A stretch of 64,000 bases of DNA from Anaerorhabdus sp036637135 (GTDB lineage: Bacteria > Bacillota_I > Bacilli_A > Erysipelotrichales > Erysipelotrichaceae), in the NCBI RefSeq assembly GCF_036637135.1, contig NZ_JAVWNC010000001.1:1-64000 (forward strand), given 5' to 3'. Below, one piece after another: positions 45,408 to 54,790 of this stretch (within the stretch, counting starts at the first letter, position 1; each line of letters begins with the position of its first letter). Position numbers and translations under genes: made by a program. The notes beneath the pieces were generated by a model that was not told where the DNA came from, made no database searches, and worked only from the letters and a program-made list of their open reading frames with translations.

Positions 45408-47070
45408 CTTCTTCCATCGCCTTTTTTAAACGAGTTAGCGCTACTTTAGATTTTGCCGTGGTTTCTCCTAGTAAACTAGCGATTTCTTGCACTGTACGCA
45501 TTTGATCATCAATAACTTGTTGTGTAATTTCCACAGTTTGTTGGCGAATTTGTTTCATGACTCTTTCTTTTGTTTCTTCTACCGTTAAATCCATCAGAAT
45601 AAGAACCACATAATCACCTTCATCTAATTTCATAATCGCATGATCAAATGTTCTATTGTATTGCGCATAATGAGCACGATGGTATTGCACTCTACGCACA
45701 GTATTAATTAATTCAATTAATTCGTTATCCGGTAATATACTACCTAGTGGTAATCCAATCACATTTACATTTTCTAAATCTAACATTAATTTTGCGGATG
45801 GATTGATTTCCAATATATTTCTATACTCATCTAATACAATGATTCCATTTGGTGTATTTTCAATAATTAAACTTGAAATGGATTCTGCATGTTCTAAAGC
45901 ATTAGGTAAACAAATTTTTGGATCTGCTTTTCCATCAAGAACTGCAATTGCTTTATCTCGACATGTTTCATAACCACATGCTCCACAATTTAATTCTTTA
46001 TCAACGTTTGTCTTACCCATCATATAAAGCATATCTTGTATTTCTTCTTCTGTGTGATGAGGTCTTTGAATATCTTCATTCTCCCATTTAACATTTAAAG
46101 GAATTTCATGCTTGTTTGCCATAATTTTCTTATTTTCATCTACACTATTTCGAATAACACTTTGTCCTAACCATTCATTGTGTTCACAATGAGTTAATAA
46201 TGGTCCACCCATACAAGATTCATGACATGCACTCATCTCAAAGAAATAACCCTCTAACATATCATTGCGTATTGAATCCAGAACATGTTTAATTCGATCA
46301 ACACCTTCTACATTTACTTTTTTATAGTTTTTCTCACGTGGTAATGTTTTTAAAATACCACCTGGTGTTGGATATAATCTTGCAATGCTTCCTTCAAAAT
46401 CATCCCACTCTTCACCATCAAGGCATGTAAGTCCTATAAAATCAAAACAATCTGCCATACTGATAGTTGCATCAATCGCTTGATCAAATCGGATATCATC
46501 TTTTTCTTTTTGTTTTGCAATACATGGTGATAAGAAAACCACTTTCGCATCAGGATATCGATTCTTAATGTCTTTACCATGTGCAATCATTGGAGAAACT
46601 ATAGGTGCCAATTGATCTACCAAATCACCATATTCCTTTTCAACCAATGAAACTACTGCAGGACAACATGTTGAAATAATATTCTTCATCTTTTTTTCTT
46701 CTAAAAGAAGACTGTAAGACTCGGATACAAGTTTTGCACCGATTGCCGTTTCCTCTATAGCAAAGAAGCCCTTTTCCAAAAGAGCTTTTTCTAATTGTTT
46801 AAATTTTGGCCAAATCGCTACAAAAGAAGGAGCGACACTTAAAATCACTTTCTCCTTTTGTTCTAACCATTTTTTTACTTTTAATAAATCACTGTTCACT
46901 TTTTTTGCACTATGTGGACATATTGCATAACACTTACCACATAAAATACATTCATTTTCAATTATTATAGGTTGATGATCAATATAAGTCATTGCTTTGG
47001 TTGGACATACTCTTACACAACGCAAACAGTTTCTACAGTTTGCTTCTTGTAGTCGAATGTATTGTGTCAT
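45400..47070 (-). CDS. PAS-containing sensory [FeFe]-hydrogenase (HydS-like)
   Basis: A 556-aa protein: two [4Fe-4S] ferredoxin sites (1-60), an [FeFe] hydrogenase catalytic core (75-330), an Fes-type cluster motif (CGACGYETC region, about 365-405), a PAS domain (about 410-500) and a C-terminal helix. H-cluster ligands are intact: STCCP (Cys135/136), SPC (Cys183) and SACHESC (Cys282, Cys286). PAS-linked hydrogenases are thought to sense H2 or redox state rather than turn over fast. It overlaps the ferredoxin-like gene by 4 nt (ATGA) and leads into a PP2C gene, the usual sensory arrangement. Confidence 0.88.
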   Translation of the reverse strand: MTQYIRLQEANCRNCLRCVRVCPTKAMTYIDHQPIIIENECILCGKCYAICPHSAKKVNSDLLKVKKWLEQKEKVILSVAPSFVAIWPKFKQLEKALLEKGFFAIEETAIGAKLVSESYSLLLEEKKMKNIISTCCPAVVSLVEKEYGDLVDQLAPIVSPMIAHGKDIKNRYPDAKVVFLSPCIAKQKEKDDIRFDQAIDATISMADCFDFIGLTCLDGEEWDDFEGSIARLYPTPGGILKTLPREKNYKKVNVEGVDRIKHVLDSIRNDMLEGYFFEMSACHESCMGGPLLTHCEHNEWLGQSVIRNSVDENKKIMANKHEIPLNVKWENEDIQRPHHTEEEIQDMLYMMGKTNVDKELNCGACGYETCRDKAIAVLDGKADPKICLPNALEHAESISSLIIENTPNGIIVLDEYRNILEINPSAKLMLDLENVNVIGLPLGSILPDNELIELINTVRRVQYHRAHYAQYNRTFDHAIMKLDEGDYVVLILMDLTVEETKERVMKQIRQQTVEITQQVIDDQMRTVQEIASLLGETTAKSKVALTRLKKAMEEDD

Positions 47071-47321
47071 GACAACAACGCTTGTACTTCTTCTTCAACA
47101 ATGCTTTGAATATTGTGTAAACCAACACCTAACAATTGACGTCCATTGATTTTAATTCCTAATCCATGTCCACCTTGACAAGATTGCATACAGAAAGAAC
47201 CTTTAATTTCTACCTTATCTTCCCAATCTTTGTCTTTTAAAAGTGTTTGAAGAATCGTTACTGCTTGATTGCTACCTTTTACATAGCATGCACTGCCAAT
47301 ACAAATTTCAATCGTGATCAT
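47067..47321 (-). CDS. Thioredoxin-like [2Fe-2S] ferredoxin
   Basis: An 84-aa protein with Cys7, Cys12, Cys44 and Cys48 in the C-x4-C ... C-x3-C pattern of NuoE/HydC-type thioredoxin-like ferredoxins. It probably carries electrons to or from one of the flanking hydrogenases. The start is MITIEI, 11 nt after the hydrogenase stop, with AGGAGG upstream; the longer in-frame ORF reads into that gene. Confidence 0.85.
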   Translation of the reverse strand: MITIEICIGSACYVKGSNQAVTILQTLLKDKDWEDKVEIKGSFCMQSCQGGHGLGIKINGRQLLGVGLHNIQSIVEEEVQALLS

Positions 47322-47331
47322 ACATATCCTC

Positions 47332-48792
47332 CTATTTACCACGGTGCATATCAACACCGTTAAAGTCAAATATTTCTAGTGTTTCTTGAATTTTCTTTCG
47401 ATCATGAGTTAAATTTTCTTTATTCATTCTTCCCTTTGCAATCATTGCAGATTCAACAGTTCCAGGTCCTGCAATACAACCACCTGTACAGCACATACCT
47501 TCTAAGATATCTGCATCAAATTTGCCTGCTTTCATCATCAACAATTGTTTCTTACATTCGAAACAACCATCTGCATAGATTGCTTTGAATTCACCTTCGT
47601 TAGCTTCTTTCGCCGCTTGTACAACTGCTTTTGAAACGCCACCACCTTGAGCAAATCCTCTACCGAACACTGATGGGTAATCACTTGCATCAGGTTCTAC
47701 TTCTTCACAATAAATATGTTGAGCTACAAACATTGCAGCTAACTCTTCAAATGTTAAAACATAATCAACAGCCGTAAACTCTTCCATAGCTTCTTGTTTT
47801 TTCGCAAGGCATGGTCCAATAAACACGATACCGTGATCTGGATGATCTTGCTTTAACTTTCTTGCCATTGCCATCATCGGTGATACTGTTGTTGATACGT
47901 TCTTCTCATATTGTTCTGGGAAGTGTATCTTTGCCATGTTCACAAATGCTGGGCAACAAGAAGTAGTTAACGGAATTTTATTTTCAATATGTTCTTGTAA
48001 TTCTTGATTTTCATAATATGCTACTGCATCAGCTCCTATTGCAGCTTCAAAAACATCATCAAAACCAAGCATCTTAATACTTTTCTTGATTTGTGGCAAT
48101 GTTGCTGTTTCAAATTGACCTTGAATTGCAGGTGCTATAATTGCATATGTAGGTGTTTTTAAACGTAATAATTGAATAACTGGTACAATCCATGAGATAT
48201 CTTCAATTGCACCAAATGGACATGCTGCTTGGCAACCTCCACAATTAATACATTTCTTTTCATCAATAATCGCAATGTTATCTTCATCCCAACGAATCGC
48301 ATCCACTGGACAATGTTGTGAACAAGGTCTTTCTGTTACTACGATTGCATTATATGGGCAGTTTCTCGCACATGCTCCACATTCTTTACATTTATCATAA
48401 TTAATTTGAGCACGATCTTGCCCCATTGTAATAGCCCCAAAATTACATGATCCCATACAACTTTTAGCCATACATTTACGACAGTTATCCGTAATGTTAA
48501 TTTTTTTGATTGTACATCCATCGCAAGCTGCTTCAATAACTTGAACAATTTGTCTTGGGTTGTAATTTGCTGCATCGTTTGCCATTTTCCCCATTGCCAA
48601 ACGAGTTCTTTGTCTCAAGATTTCTCTTTCCTTATATACGCAACAACGAAAATCTGCTTTCGTTCCTGGTATTAATTTCTTTGTGTATGCTTGGACTTTT
48701 TCCTCCGATAAATCATCTTGAAAAGCTTCTTCTGCTATTTCTCTTAGTATATCGAACTTAAATTGTCTTGCATCGTGTTTAAATAATGACAT
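47332..48792 (-). CDS. [FeFe]-hydrogenase, group B-like
   Basis: A 486-aa hydrogenase. Residues 80-200 hold several [4Fe-4S] motifs (including CKECGACARNCP and CINCGGCQAACP), and the catalytic core follows. The H-cluster motifs are TTSCCPAFV (Cys279/280), GPCLAKKQE (Cys328) and EGMCCTGGC (Cys435, Cys439). TSCCPAFV and MCCTGGC are the group B variants rather than the classical TSCCPGW and MACPGGC. The start MSLFKH follows TGGAGG; the upstream in-frame extension is non-conserved. A Rex-like site lies just before it. Maturation genes hydE, hydF and hydG are not in the window. Confidence 0.92.
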   Translation of the reverse strand: MSLFKHDARQFKFDILREIAEEAFQDDLSEEKVQAYTKKLIPGTKADFRCCVYKEREILRQRTRLAMGKMANDAANYNPRQIVQVIEAACDGCTIKKINITDNCRKCMAKSCMGSCNFGAITMGQDRAQINYDKCKECGACARNCPYNAIVVTERPCSQHCPVDAIRWDEDNIAIIDEKKCINCGGCQAACPFGAIEDISWIVPVIQLLRLKTPTYAIIAPAIQGQFETATLPQIKKSIKMLGFDDVFEAAIGADAVAYYENQELQEHIENKIPLTTSCCPAFVNMAKIHFPEQYEKNVSTTVSPMMAMARKLKQDHPDHGIVFIGPCLAKKQEAMEEFTAVDYVLTFEELAAMFVAQHIYCEEVEPDASDYPSVFGRGFAQGGGVSKAVVQAAKEANEGEFKAIYADGCFECKKQLLMMKAGKFDADILEGMCCTGGCIAGPGTVESAMIAKGRMNKENLTHDRKKIQETLEIFDFNGVDMHRGK

Positions 48793-48803
48793 GCTATCCT
48801 CCA

Positions 48804-48821
48804 ATGTTAATGATTTCACAA
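48804..48821 (-). promoter_or_regulatory. Putative Rex operator of the hydrogenase operon
   Basis: On the minus strand TTGTGAA-ATCA-TTAACAT matches a Rex site at 12 of 14 defined positions; the left half is perfect. It sits 1 nt upstream of the ribosome site, the same placement as at adhE. Confidence 0.6.
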
Positions 48822-48848
48822 TAATAAAATACCATAAATAGTCACCAA
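48821..48848 (-). promoter_or_regulatory. Promoter of the hydrogenase operon
   Basis: Minus-strand TTGGTG (48848-48843), a 16-nt spacer and TATTAT (48826-48821). The -10 box touches the Rex-like operator. This promoter lies downstream of the terminator at 48866-48896. Confidence 0.4.
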
Positions 48849-48865
48849 ACACAATGAAATGAAAA

Positions 48866-48896
48866 GAAGGAATCTCATTAATTTCAAGATCCCTTC
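48866..48896 (-). terminator. Terminator-like hairpin at the end of the candidate RNA
   Basis: GAAGGGATCT pairs with AGATTCCTTC (one G-T pair) around an 11-nt loop, followed on the minus strand by TTTTCATTTC. The U run is short, so termination may be partial. Confidence 0.6.
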
Positions 48897-49227
48897 CATT
48901 ATTCGAAATTCTATTCTTCTTTGTCTCTTTACGTCTTTTTAGAAATTTATATATCTAAAGCTAGATGACTTTCAAAATAGCTTTCTAGTTCCCTATTTAT
49001 ATAGGTTCAGTCGATCAAAGTCATTTTCCACTTTTCCACTCTTTAACCACATGACTTTGAAGTAAATTAAATTATAAATCCAAAAATACAGTGTTCCATG
49101 AGTTTTTCTAAACTACTGAAAAACTCCACAATATTGTCCAGGTTCCATTTACTTTAACCTCCCCAGAGTTTCCTCTTTGAATCTTTTAGATTCAATCATT
49201 TATCATACAAGATAACTTCTTCTTGTA
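48866..49227 (-). ncRNA. Candidate structured RNA upstream of the hydrogenase operon
   Basis: The 48793-49316 gap has no coding sequence. Its minus strand holds a series of strong hairpins: 49206-49227, 49178-49194 (perfect, 6 bp), 49165-49176 (AGAG-GAAA-CTCT), 49140-49160, 49100-49126 (9 bp), 49015-49060 (10 bp), 48992-49005, 48957-48984 (7 bp) and the terminator-like 48866-48896. A TATAAT box lies at 49233-49238. Length would be about 360 nt. It does not match tmRNA, SRP RNA or the riboswitches I know. The AGAGGAAA segment recalls RNase P RNA, but the 3' conserved regions are missing. It may be an independent RNA or a long leader. Confidence 0.5.
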
Positions 49228-49232
49228 CCTTC

Positions 49233-49238
49233 ATTATA
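49233..49238 (-). promoter_or_regulatory. -10 box of the candidate structured RNA
   Basis: A perfect minus-strand TATAAT, 6 nt before the first hairpin. The -35 region (TTACTT or CTTACT) is weak. Confidence 0.45.
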
Positions 49239-49316
49239 CTGAATTACAGTAAAAAGTAAGGTCTATTTTTAATATTTTTTTTGATGTATAATATAGGAGT
49301 GGGAAAAATCAAAAGA

Positions 49317-50294
49317 TTAGTCCTCTTTTTTTATGTCTTTTATAAAAGTTTCTAATTCATCCATTGTGGCTAAAGCATTTAATGCTCCTTCTTTTGTCGT
49401 TGTGTGTGCTGCATACATATTCGCAAATTCAAGATGTTGCATCATCTGTTTCTCATCAATGTCGTTTAGGCAACTTTCAAAAGAAAGCATTCGATATAAG
49501 AACGCTCCTATAAAACTATCACCTGCACCTGTTGTGTCCACTACATCTACGCATATACCTTGTGTATGTAGTTTATGGCCTGATTTAGTGTATAGTGTTG
49601 CACCATCTTTTCCTTCTGTATATAACACCATCTTACAACGATCTTGAAATAGTTGAGGCAATGCTTCTTCTATTTTTTTATGTCCTGTAATGAATTCAAC
49701 TTCTTCGTCAGATAACTTTAAAATATCTGCATATGGAATAAAATCAAGTACTGTTTTACGTAATGCATCATGATCATCCCATAGTGATAATCGCAAGTTT
49801 GGATCAAATGAAACAAGTACACCTTTTTTTATTGCATCTTCAATTAATGCAAGATGAGCTTGTTTCATTTTTGATTCAACAAGCGAAACACTACAAAAAT
49901 GAATGATTCCACATTCATCAATCGCATCAAATGGAATATCATCTTTTGAATAATCCAAGTCAGCTGCCGTTTTACGATAGAATTTAAAATCACGGTTTCC
50001 ATCTTCACTTAACGCGACAAATGCAAGTGATGTATCCAACGTTTCACTACGTATTATGTATTGTGTATCGATGCCACATTGATCAAGGGTGCTTATAATA
50101 TTATCTCCAAAAGCATCTTGTCCAAGTTTAGTAAGAACAAAACTTTCTCCGCCTAGTTTCGCAACCGTAGCCGCAACATTTGTCGGTGCTCCGCCTACTA
50201 CTTGTCGAAAACTTGTTACATCTTTAAGACGTTTTCCTTTTTCATTTGGAATAAAATCGATTAACGCTTCGCCAATCGCACAACACTTCTTCAT
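49317..50294 (-). CDS. scrK: Fructokinase of the sucrose locus
   Basis: A 325-aa PfkB-family kinase. The N-terminal GEALIDFIP, the GGAPTNVA substrate loop and the C-terminal DTTGAGDSFIGAF anion hole with the catalytic Asp are all intact. It phosphorylates the fructose released by ScrB from sucrose 6-phosphate. It starts 2 nt after the scrR stop, so the repressor and kinase form one unit, separate from scrA-scrB. Confidence 0.92.
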   Translation of the reverse strand: MKKCCAIGEALIDFIPNEKGKRLKDVTSFRQVVGGAPTNVAATVAKLGGESFVLTKLGQDAFGDNIISTLDQCGIDTQYIIRSETLDTSLAFVALSEDGNRDFKFYRKTAADLDYSKDDIPFDAIDECGIIHFCSVSLVESKMKQAHLALIEDAIKKGVLVSFDPNLRLSLWDDHDALRKTVLDFIPYADILKLSDEEVEFITGHKKIEEALPQLFQDRCKMVLYTEGKDGATLYTKSGHKLHTQGICVDVVDTTGAGDSFIGAFLYRMLSFESCLNDIDEKQMMQHLEFANMYAAHTTTKEGALNALATMDELETFIKDIKKED

Positions 50295-50296
50295 AC

Positions 50297-51283
50297 CTAT
50301 CTCCTTTTAACACTTGCACCTTCCAAGAAAACAAAAGGAATGCATTGTAAATGATTTACTTCTTTTCCATCAATACAATCTAATATTGTTGATGCTGCTA
50401 CCTCACCTAGTTCTTTTGGATTAAATTGAATTGTTGTTGGTAATGGCTCTAACAAGTCCACTACATCATATCCTCCAAAAGCAATAACCGAGATGTCTTC
50501 TGGTATTTTATAACCATGATCTCTTATACACTTATATGCCGCAAGTAATTGACGTGTTGTTGAACAAAGAATACAATCTGGTTTACGCTTTACCAATTCC
50601 TCATCAATCACTCGATACGACTTAATATTCCCAAAATCGCTTCGCACAACTTTTACATGTTCAACTCCATAATCTTTACATCCTGCAAGAATACCATTAA
50701 GACGTTCTACTCCAATAGCTACATCATCTGGTTCAACGCTCACACACAATACATTTTTGTTATTGAGTTTTCCTGCAACTTCTCCTGCTTTATATCCCGC
50801 AAGATAATCTTCATTAATTATCGAAATTTGATTCTCGAAATGTTGCGCTAAAAAAACAACGGGTATATCCAATGAATTAGCAATTTCAAAATGGCGATCA
50901 CATATCTTTGTTGCATTCACTATGATACCATCTACATTCATTTTTCCAAGTCGCTCAATGTCCTTTAACTCTTCATCAATATCATGATTCGTATTCAAAA
51001 TTAACGATGTATATCCTGCTTTTTTTAGTGATGCATCCAAACTCATCAATACCATTGATGTAACAGTTGAGTCCAAGCAAGGTGCTACAACACCAATAAT
51101 ATTACTCTTCTTTGCTTTTAGTCGTGCAAAAGCATTTGGTTCATAATTCACTTCATCGATAATTTCTTTAATCTTAATGCGAGTAGATTCCTTTACAGCA
51201 CCGTCATTCAAATAGCGGGATACCGTACTCTTGGCTACTCCTGCTGCTTTTGCTATATCTTGAATTGTTAGATTCTTCTTCAT
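50297..51283 (-). CDS. scrR: LacI-family sucrose operon repressor
   Basis: A 328-aa repressor. A helix-turn-helix (TIQDIAKAAGVAKSTVSRYLND) and hinge are followed by a periplasmic-binding-protein-like sensor domain. The start MKKNLT has a CAGGAG site. Two GGAACCGGTTC palindromes around the scrA promoter are its likely operators. The ligand would be a product of sucrose metabolism such as fructose or sucrose 6-phosphate. Confidence 0.9.
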   Translation of the reverse strand: MKKNLTIQDIAKAAGVAKSTVSRYLNDGAVKESTRIKIKEIIDEVNYEPNAFARLKAKKSNIIGVVAPCLDSTVTSMVLMSLDASLKKAGYTSLILNTNHDIDEELKDIERLGKMNVDGIIVNATKICDRHFEIANSLDIPVVFLAQHFENQISIINEDYLAGYKAGEVAGKLNNKNVLCVSVEPDDVAIGVERLNGILAGCKDYGVEHVKVVRSDFGNIKSYRVIDEELVKRKPDCILCSTTRQLLAAYKCIRDHGYKIPEDISVIAFGGYDVVDLLEPLPTTIQFNPKELGEVAASTILDCIDGKEVNHLQCIPFVFLEGASVKRR

Positions 51284-51469
51284 AAGTTTCTCCTGCATTA
51301 CTATTATAGCGAATTGATTGACACTTAACCAAGTAATTCCAACTTAAAACAAATAAATTTATAAGGAAACTGTTTTATAGTATTCTATTCTTCAATTAAA
51401 CCCAAATTATAACTCAGTATATTTTAATTGTTTTATATTGCTTTACAACGAAGTAAGCATTCCAATCCT

Positions 51470-52903
51470 TTACTCTTCCAATAAATTGATGTTTAACTCA
51501 TTTAATTCATAAAAAGTTGCATCACAATTTCCTATTATCCCAACTCGATTTTCTTCTAGTGAATATATTCTAGATGTTATTGATTTCTCGCCATCATTCA
51601 CAAATATTTCTAAACATGAACGATCTAAATATAAATGTAAATTCTTACATGTATCGATCTTAAGTTTTCTTTGTGTTCTTCCATTACCAATATTTTCAAT
51701 ATTCAAACATAAAATATCATTTTTATAGGTTAAGGTAATATCTGATTTTAATGTGATTTCGAAGTCTTTTCCTTGAATATTTTGTATTTGTATTTCTAAT
51801 AAGTCGGATGCAAATACAAATTCGTCGCGTTTATCTATGTGTTTCTCAATTTGATTTTTTCTTAATTGATTTAGTTCAGTAAGAGGTTGTTGAATTAGTT
51901 TACCATTTTTGTTGATTAATTGACGTGGAATTGTAAAGGCATGTTGCCATCCACAGTCTATGGTTTGTTGGTTATGGTAATCAGCATCCGGTATTCCCAT
52001 CCACGCCAAGAATATCCTTCTTCCCTTATCATCTTGATATGTTTGCGATGCATAAATATCAAATCCAGCATCGAATTCTTCAAATTCTCCCAATGTATAT
52101 GTCTTCTTTTTTAAATCTAATTCAATCGGAAAATATCCAAGTTGATATACATTTTGATATTTATATTCTTCACTTGGAACACCTTGTGGACATATAATTA
52201 AAAACTTTTGCCCATCAAGTTCAATACAATCAGGACATTCCCACATATAACCAAATCGTTGGTTCGTTTGAATTCTCATATGATATTTCCATTCAATTAA
52301 ATCAGTTGAATGATAAAGAAGAACGAGACCGCAATCATGTACATCACGACCTCCCAATACCATGTAATAATCATCACCTTCTTGAAATACTTTTGGATCA
52401 CGTATGTGTTTTGACATATCATTTGGATAATCATCATGATTTAATACAAGTTGTTTATCAGCAAATGTGTACCCATCTTTAGATACCAGATGCATTGTAT
52501 TTTGTTCTCTACCCGATAAGATATAGTCATAGTCTTTATCAACATATTTTACATTACCTGTATAGTAATAATGAATTTCATCATTATGCACAAATGCGCT
52601 GCCACTATACACACCATCTTTGTCATAAACACAATCTGGATAAAGAAATGGTTCTTCTTCTTTAAAATGAATGAAATCTGTTGTTGTATAATGCCCCCAA
52701 CATTTTAATCCCCATAAAGGAGTAAATGGTGTGTATTGGAAATACCAATGGTGAACACCTTTAAATTGGCAAAGACCATTTGGATCATTTACCCAACCAC
52801 TTGGACCCATGACATGAAACCCAAGGCGAAAGGGATCATTTTTGATTTGTTCCTGTAGTTTTTTCTTTACATTTAGTTGATTCAAATAGTCTTGTCTTGT
52901 CAT
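51470..52903 (-). CDS. scrB: Sucrose-6-phosphate hydrolase (GH32)
   Basis: A 477-aa cytosolic enzyme that splits sucrose 6-phosphate into glucose 6-phosphate and fructose. WVNDPNG has the nucleophile Asp, RDPKVF the transition-state Asp and WECPD the acid/base Glu. A C-terminal beta-sandwich follows. It lies 10 nt after scrA in the same operon. The gap 51299-51469 holds the scrR promoter region (TATAAT on the minus strand near 51300) and no gene. Confidence 0.94.
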   Translation of the reverse strand: MTRQDYLNQLNVKKKLQEQIKNDPFRLGFHVMGPSGWVNDPNGLCQFKGVHHWYFQYTPFTPLWGLKCWGHYTTTDFIHFKEEEPFLYPDCVYDKDGVYSGSAFVHNDEIHYYYTGNVKYVDKDYDYILSGREQNTMHLVSKDGYTFADKQLVLNHDDYPNDMSKHIRDPKVFQEGDDYYMVLGGRDVHDCGLVLLYHSTDLIEWKYHMRIQTNQRFGYMWECPDCIELDGQKFLIICPQGVPSEEYKYQNVYQLGYFPIELDLKKKTYTLGEFEEFDAGFDIYASQTYQDDKGRRIFLAWMGIPDADYHNQQTIDCGWQHAFTIPRQLINKNGKLIQQPLTELNQLRKNQIEKHIDKRDEFVFASDLLEIQIQNIQGKDFEITLKSDITLTYKNDILCLNIENIGNGRTQRKLKIDTCKNLHLYLDRSCLEIFVNDGEKSITSRIYSLEENRVGIIGNCDATFYELNELNINLLEE

Positions 52904-52913
52904 ATTGTCTCCT

Positions 52914-54755
52914 CTAATTAAAAGTTAACCAAGTTGTTTCACTTTCGATAATTTTTACATTCATATTCTCTGTAATATCGGTTACAACAACTAAAATTTG
53001 AGTATCATAACCTTGTTTCCTAATTGCTTCAATATCCATTTTTAATAATGGTGTATTTGCTTTTACCTTTTGATCTTTTTGCACTAATACATCAAATCCT
53101 GAACCATTAAGTTCAACTGTATTAATACCACAATGAATTAGTAATCCAACACCATTGTCTAATCTTAAGCCAATCGCATGTTTTGTAGGAAATACAAATT
53201 CTACTGTTGCATCACATGGTGAAACAATTAACTCTTCTGTTGGTGTTATTACAAGTCCATCACCTAGTGATTTTGAACTAAATGTTGGATCATTTGCCTT
53301 TGTAATTGATTCTACTTTTCCTTTTGCAGGTAATACCATTTTGAAATTTGCCGCTGTGTCTTTTTGTAACTTACCGAAGATGATAGTGAGTACCATTGCA
53401 ATCACTAAACCAATAATATGTGCAATGATGTAATTCATATAACCATTGTTACTTGGATCAACAATAGCGATTCCAGGAACTGCAGTAGTTCCAAATCCTA
53501 GTGATGCTAAATCAACAAAATAAACATATGCTCCTGCAACTGCTCCGCCAATACATCCAGCAATAAGTGGATAGCGATAACGAAGATTTACACCAAAGAT
53601 TGCAGGTTCTGAGATACCAAATAATGTACTGATAAAACTTGGAATACAGAGCTCACGCATTTTTACATTTTGCCAATGTAATGCTAAATATCCTAGAACT
53701 GCACCTGCTTGTCCAATTAATGCAACTGACATGAGAGGGTTTAAGAAATTTCTTCCCGTACTTGTAATCAATTGAGATTCAACTGCTCCAAATATATGAT
53801 GTAACCCGGTAATTACAATAATTTGTTGAAAACCTCCAAATAATGCGTAACCTAAGAACCCTAAATTTTCAGCCATCCAAATGAGCGATCCTGAAATACC
53901 ATCCCCAAGCATACGACCAACAGGACCTACAACTGTAAATAATAAAAGTGTTGAGATAAATACAGTTAGCATTGGTGCCACAAGTAGCTTAATCACATCT
54001 GGAATACGTTTAATAAAGAACTTATCTAGATTCGCTACTACCCATCCCATCATTAATGCAATAATCACACCACCTTGAAATCCAATCATTTGAATTTGTA
54101 ATCCAAATAAGTTCAATACTTCAGGATTAAATCCAGCAGTACCAATGCTATATGCATTTGCCAAACTACTATCCAACATGATTGCTCCAACAACTAAACC
54201 AAGAATTGGTCGTCCACCATAACGTTTTGTTGATGAATAACACACAGCCATAGGAAGAATTGCGAAGATTCCAGTTGACGCAAGACTTGCTAGTCGGTTC
54301 AAACTATATAAAGTAGGATTGTTTAAAACTACATCCCACTTTCCTAATACACCCGTTAATCCCATTAATAATGCTGCCGCAAGAATAGCAGGAATAATTT
54401 CGATAAATACATCAGACAGTGACTTAATTGCTTTTTGAATCGGATTTTGTTTTTGATTACTTTGTGTTTTTAAATTTTCTAACGTCATATTTTCTCGATG
54501 TACCTCTTTTGCAAATACTGCATATACATCATTGACCAATCCTGCTCCAAATATGATTTGAAGTTGATCTCCTGTAATAAATACTCCCTTTACAAGATCA
54601 ACATTTTCTAATTTCTTTATATCGACAAGACTTGTATCATTTAAAACAATTCTTAATCGTGTAGCACAATGTGCAACTCCTTGTATGTTTTCTTCCCCAC
54701 CTACAAGTACCGCTATTTCCTTTGATATTAATTGATATTTTTCTATCTTTTCCAT
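52914..54755 (-). CDS. scrA: Sucrose-specific PTS transporter EIIBCA
   Basis: A 613-aa three-domain permease in the order B-C-A. The IIB domain (1-90) has the phospho-Cys in AHCATRLRI, the IIC domain (about 110-450) has roughly ten helices with GISEPAIFGVNLR, and the IIA domain (about 470-613) has the phospho-His in LLIHCGINTVELNG. It imports sucrose as sucrose 6-phosphate. The family also includes beta-glucoside and trehalose systems; neighbours scrB, scrR and scrK point to sucrose. It is first in its operon, behind a strong promoter and two operators. Confidence 0.92.
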   Translation of the reverse strand: MEKIEKYQLISKEIAVLVGGEENIQGVAHCATRLRIVLNDTSLVDIKKLENVDLVKGVFITGDQLQIIFGAGLVNDVYAVFAKEVHRENMTLENLKTQSNQKQNPIQKAIKSLSDVFIEIIPAILAAALLMGLTGVLGKWDVVLNNPTLYSLNRLASLASTGIFAILPMAVCYSSTKRYGGRPILGLVVGAIMLDSSLANAYSIGTAGFNPEVLNLFGLQIQMIGFQGGVIIALMMGWVVANLDKFFIKRIPDVIKLLVAPMLTVFISTLLLFTVVGPVGRMLGDGISGSLIWMAENLGFLGYALFGGFQQIIVITGLHHIFGAVESQLITSTGRNFLNPLMSVALIGQAGAVLGYLALHWQNVKMRELCIPSFISTLFGISEPAIFGVNLRYRYPLIAGCIGGAVAGAYVYFVDLASLGFGTTAVPGIAIVDPSNNGYMNYIIAHIIGLVIAMVLTIIFGKLQKDTAANFKMVLPAKGKVESITKANDPTFSSKSLGDGLVITPTEELIVSPCDATVEFVFPTKHAIGLRLDNGVGLLIHCGINTVELNGSGFDVLVQKDQKVKANTPLLKMDIEAIRKQGYDTQILVVVTDITENMNVKIIESETTWLTFN

Positions 54756-54770
54756 ATTTTCCTCCCAATT

Positions 54771-54781
54771 GGAACCGGTTC
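54771..54781 (-). promoter_or_regulatory. Proximal ScrR-type operator
   Basis: GGAACCGGTTC, a near-perfect palindrome between the -10 box and the scrA ribosome site. Confidence 0.75.
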
Positions 54782-54790
54782 TACATTTTT

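Noticed and set aside
48339..48575. 78-aa minus-strand ORF within the hydrogenase gene
   Set aside because: It is an alternative frame of the iron-sulfur region of the hydrogenase; the true frame keeps all cluster cysteines.
48866..49227. RNase P or tmRNA as identity of the structured RNA
   Set aside because: A hairpin followed by AGAGGAAA resembles the start of RNase P RNA, but the conserved 3' regions and end pairing are absent. No tRNA-like end with CCA is present for tmRNA.
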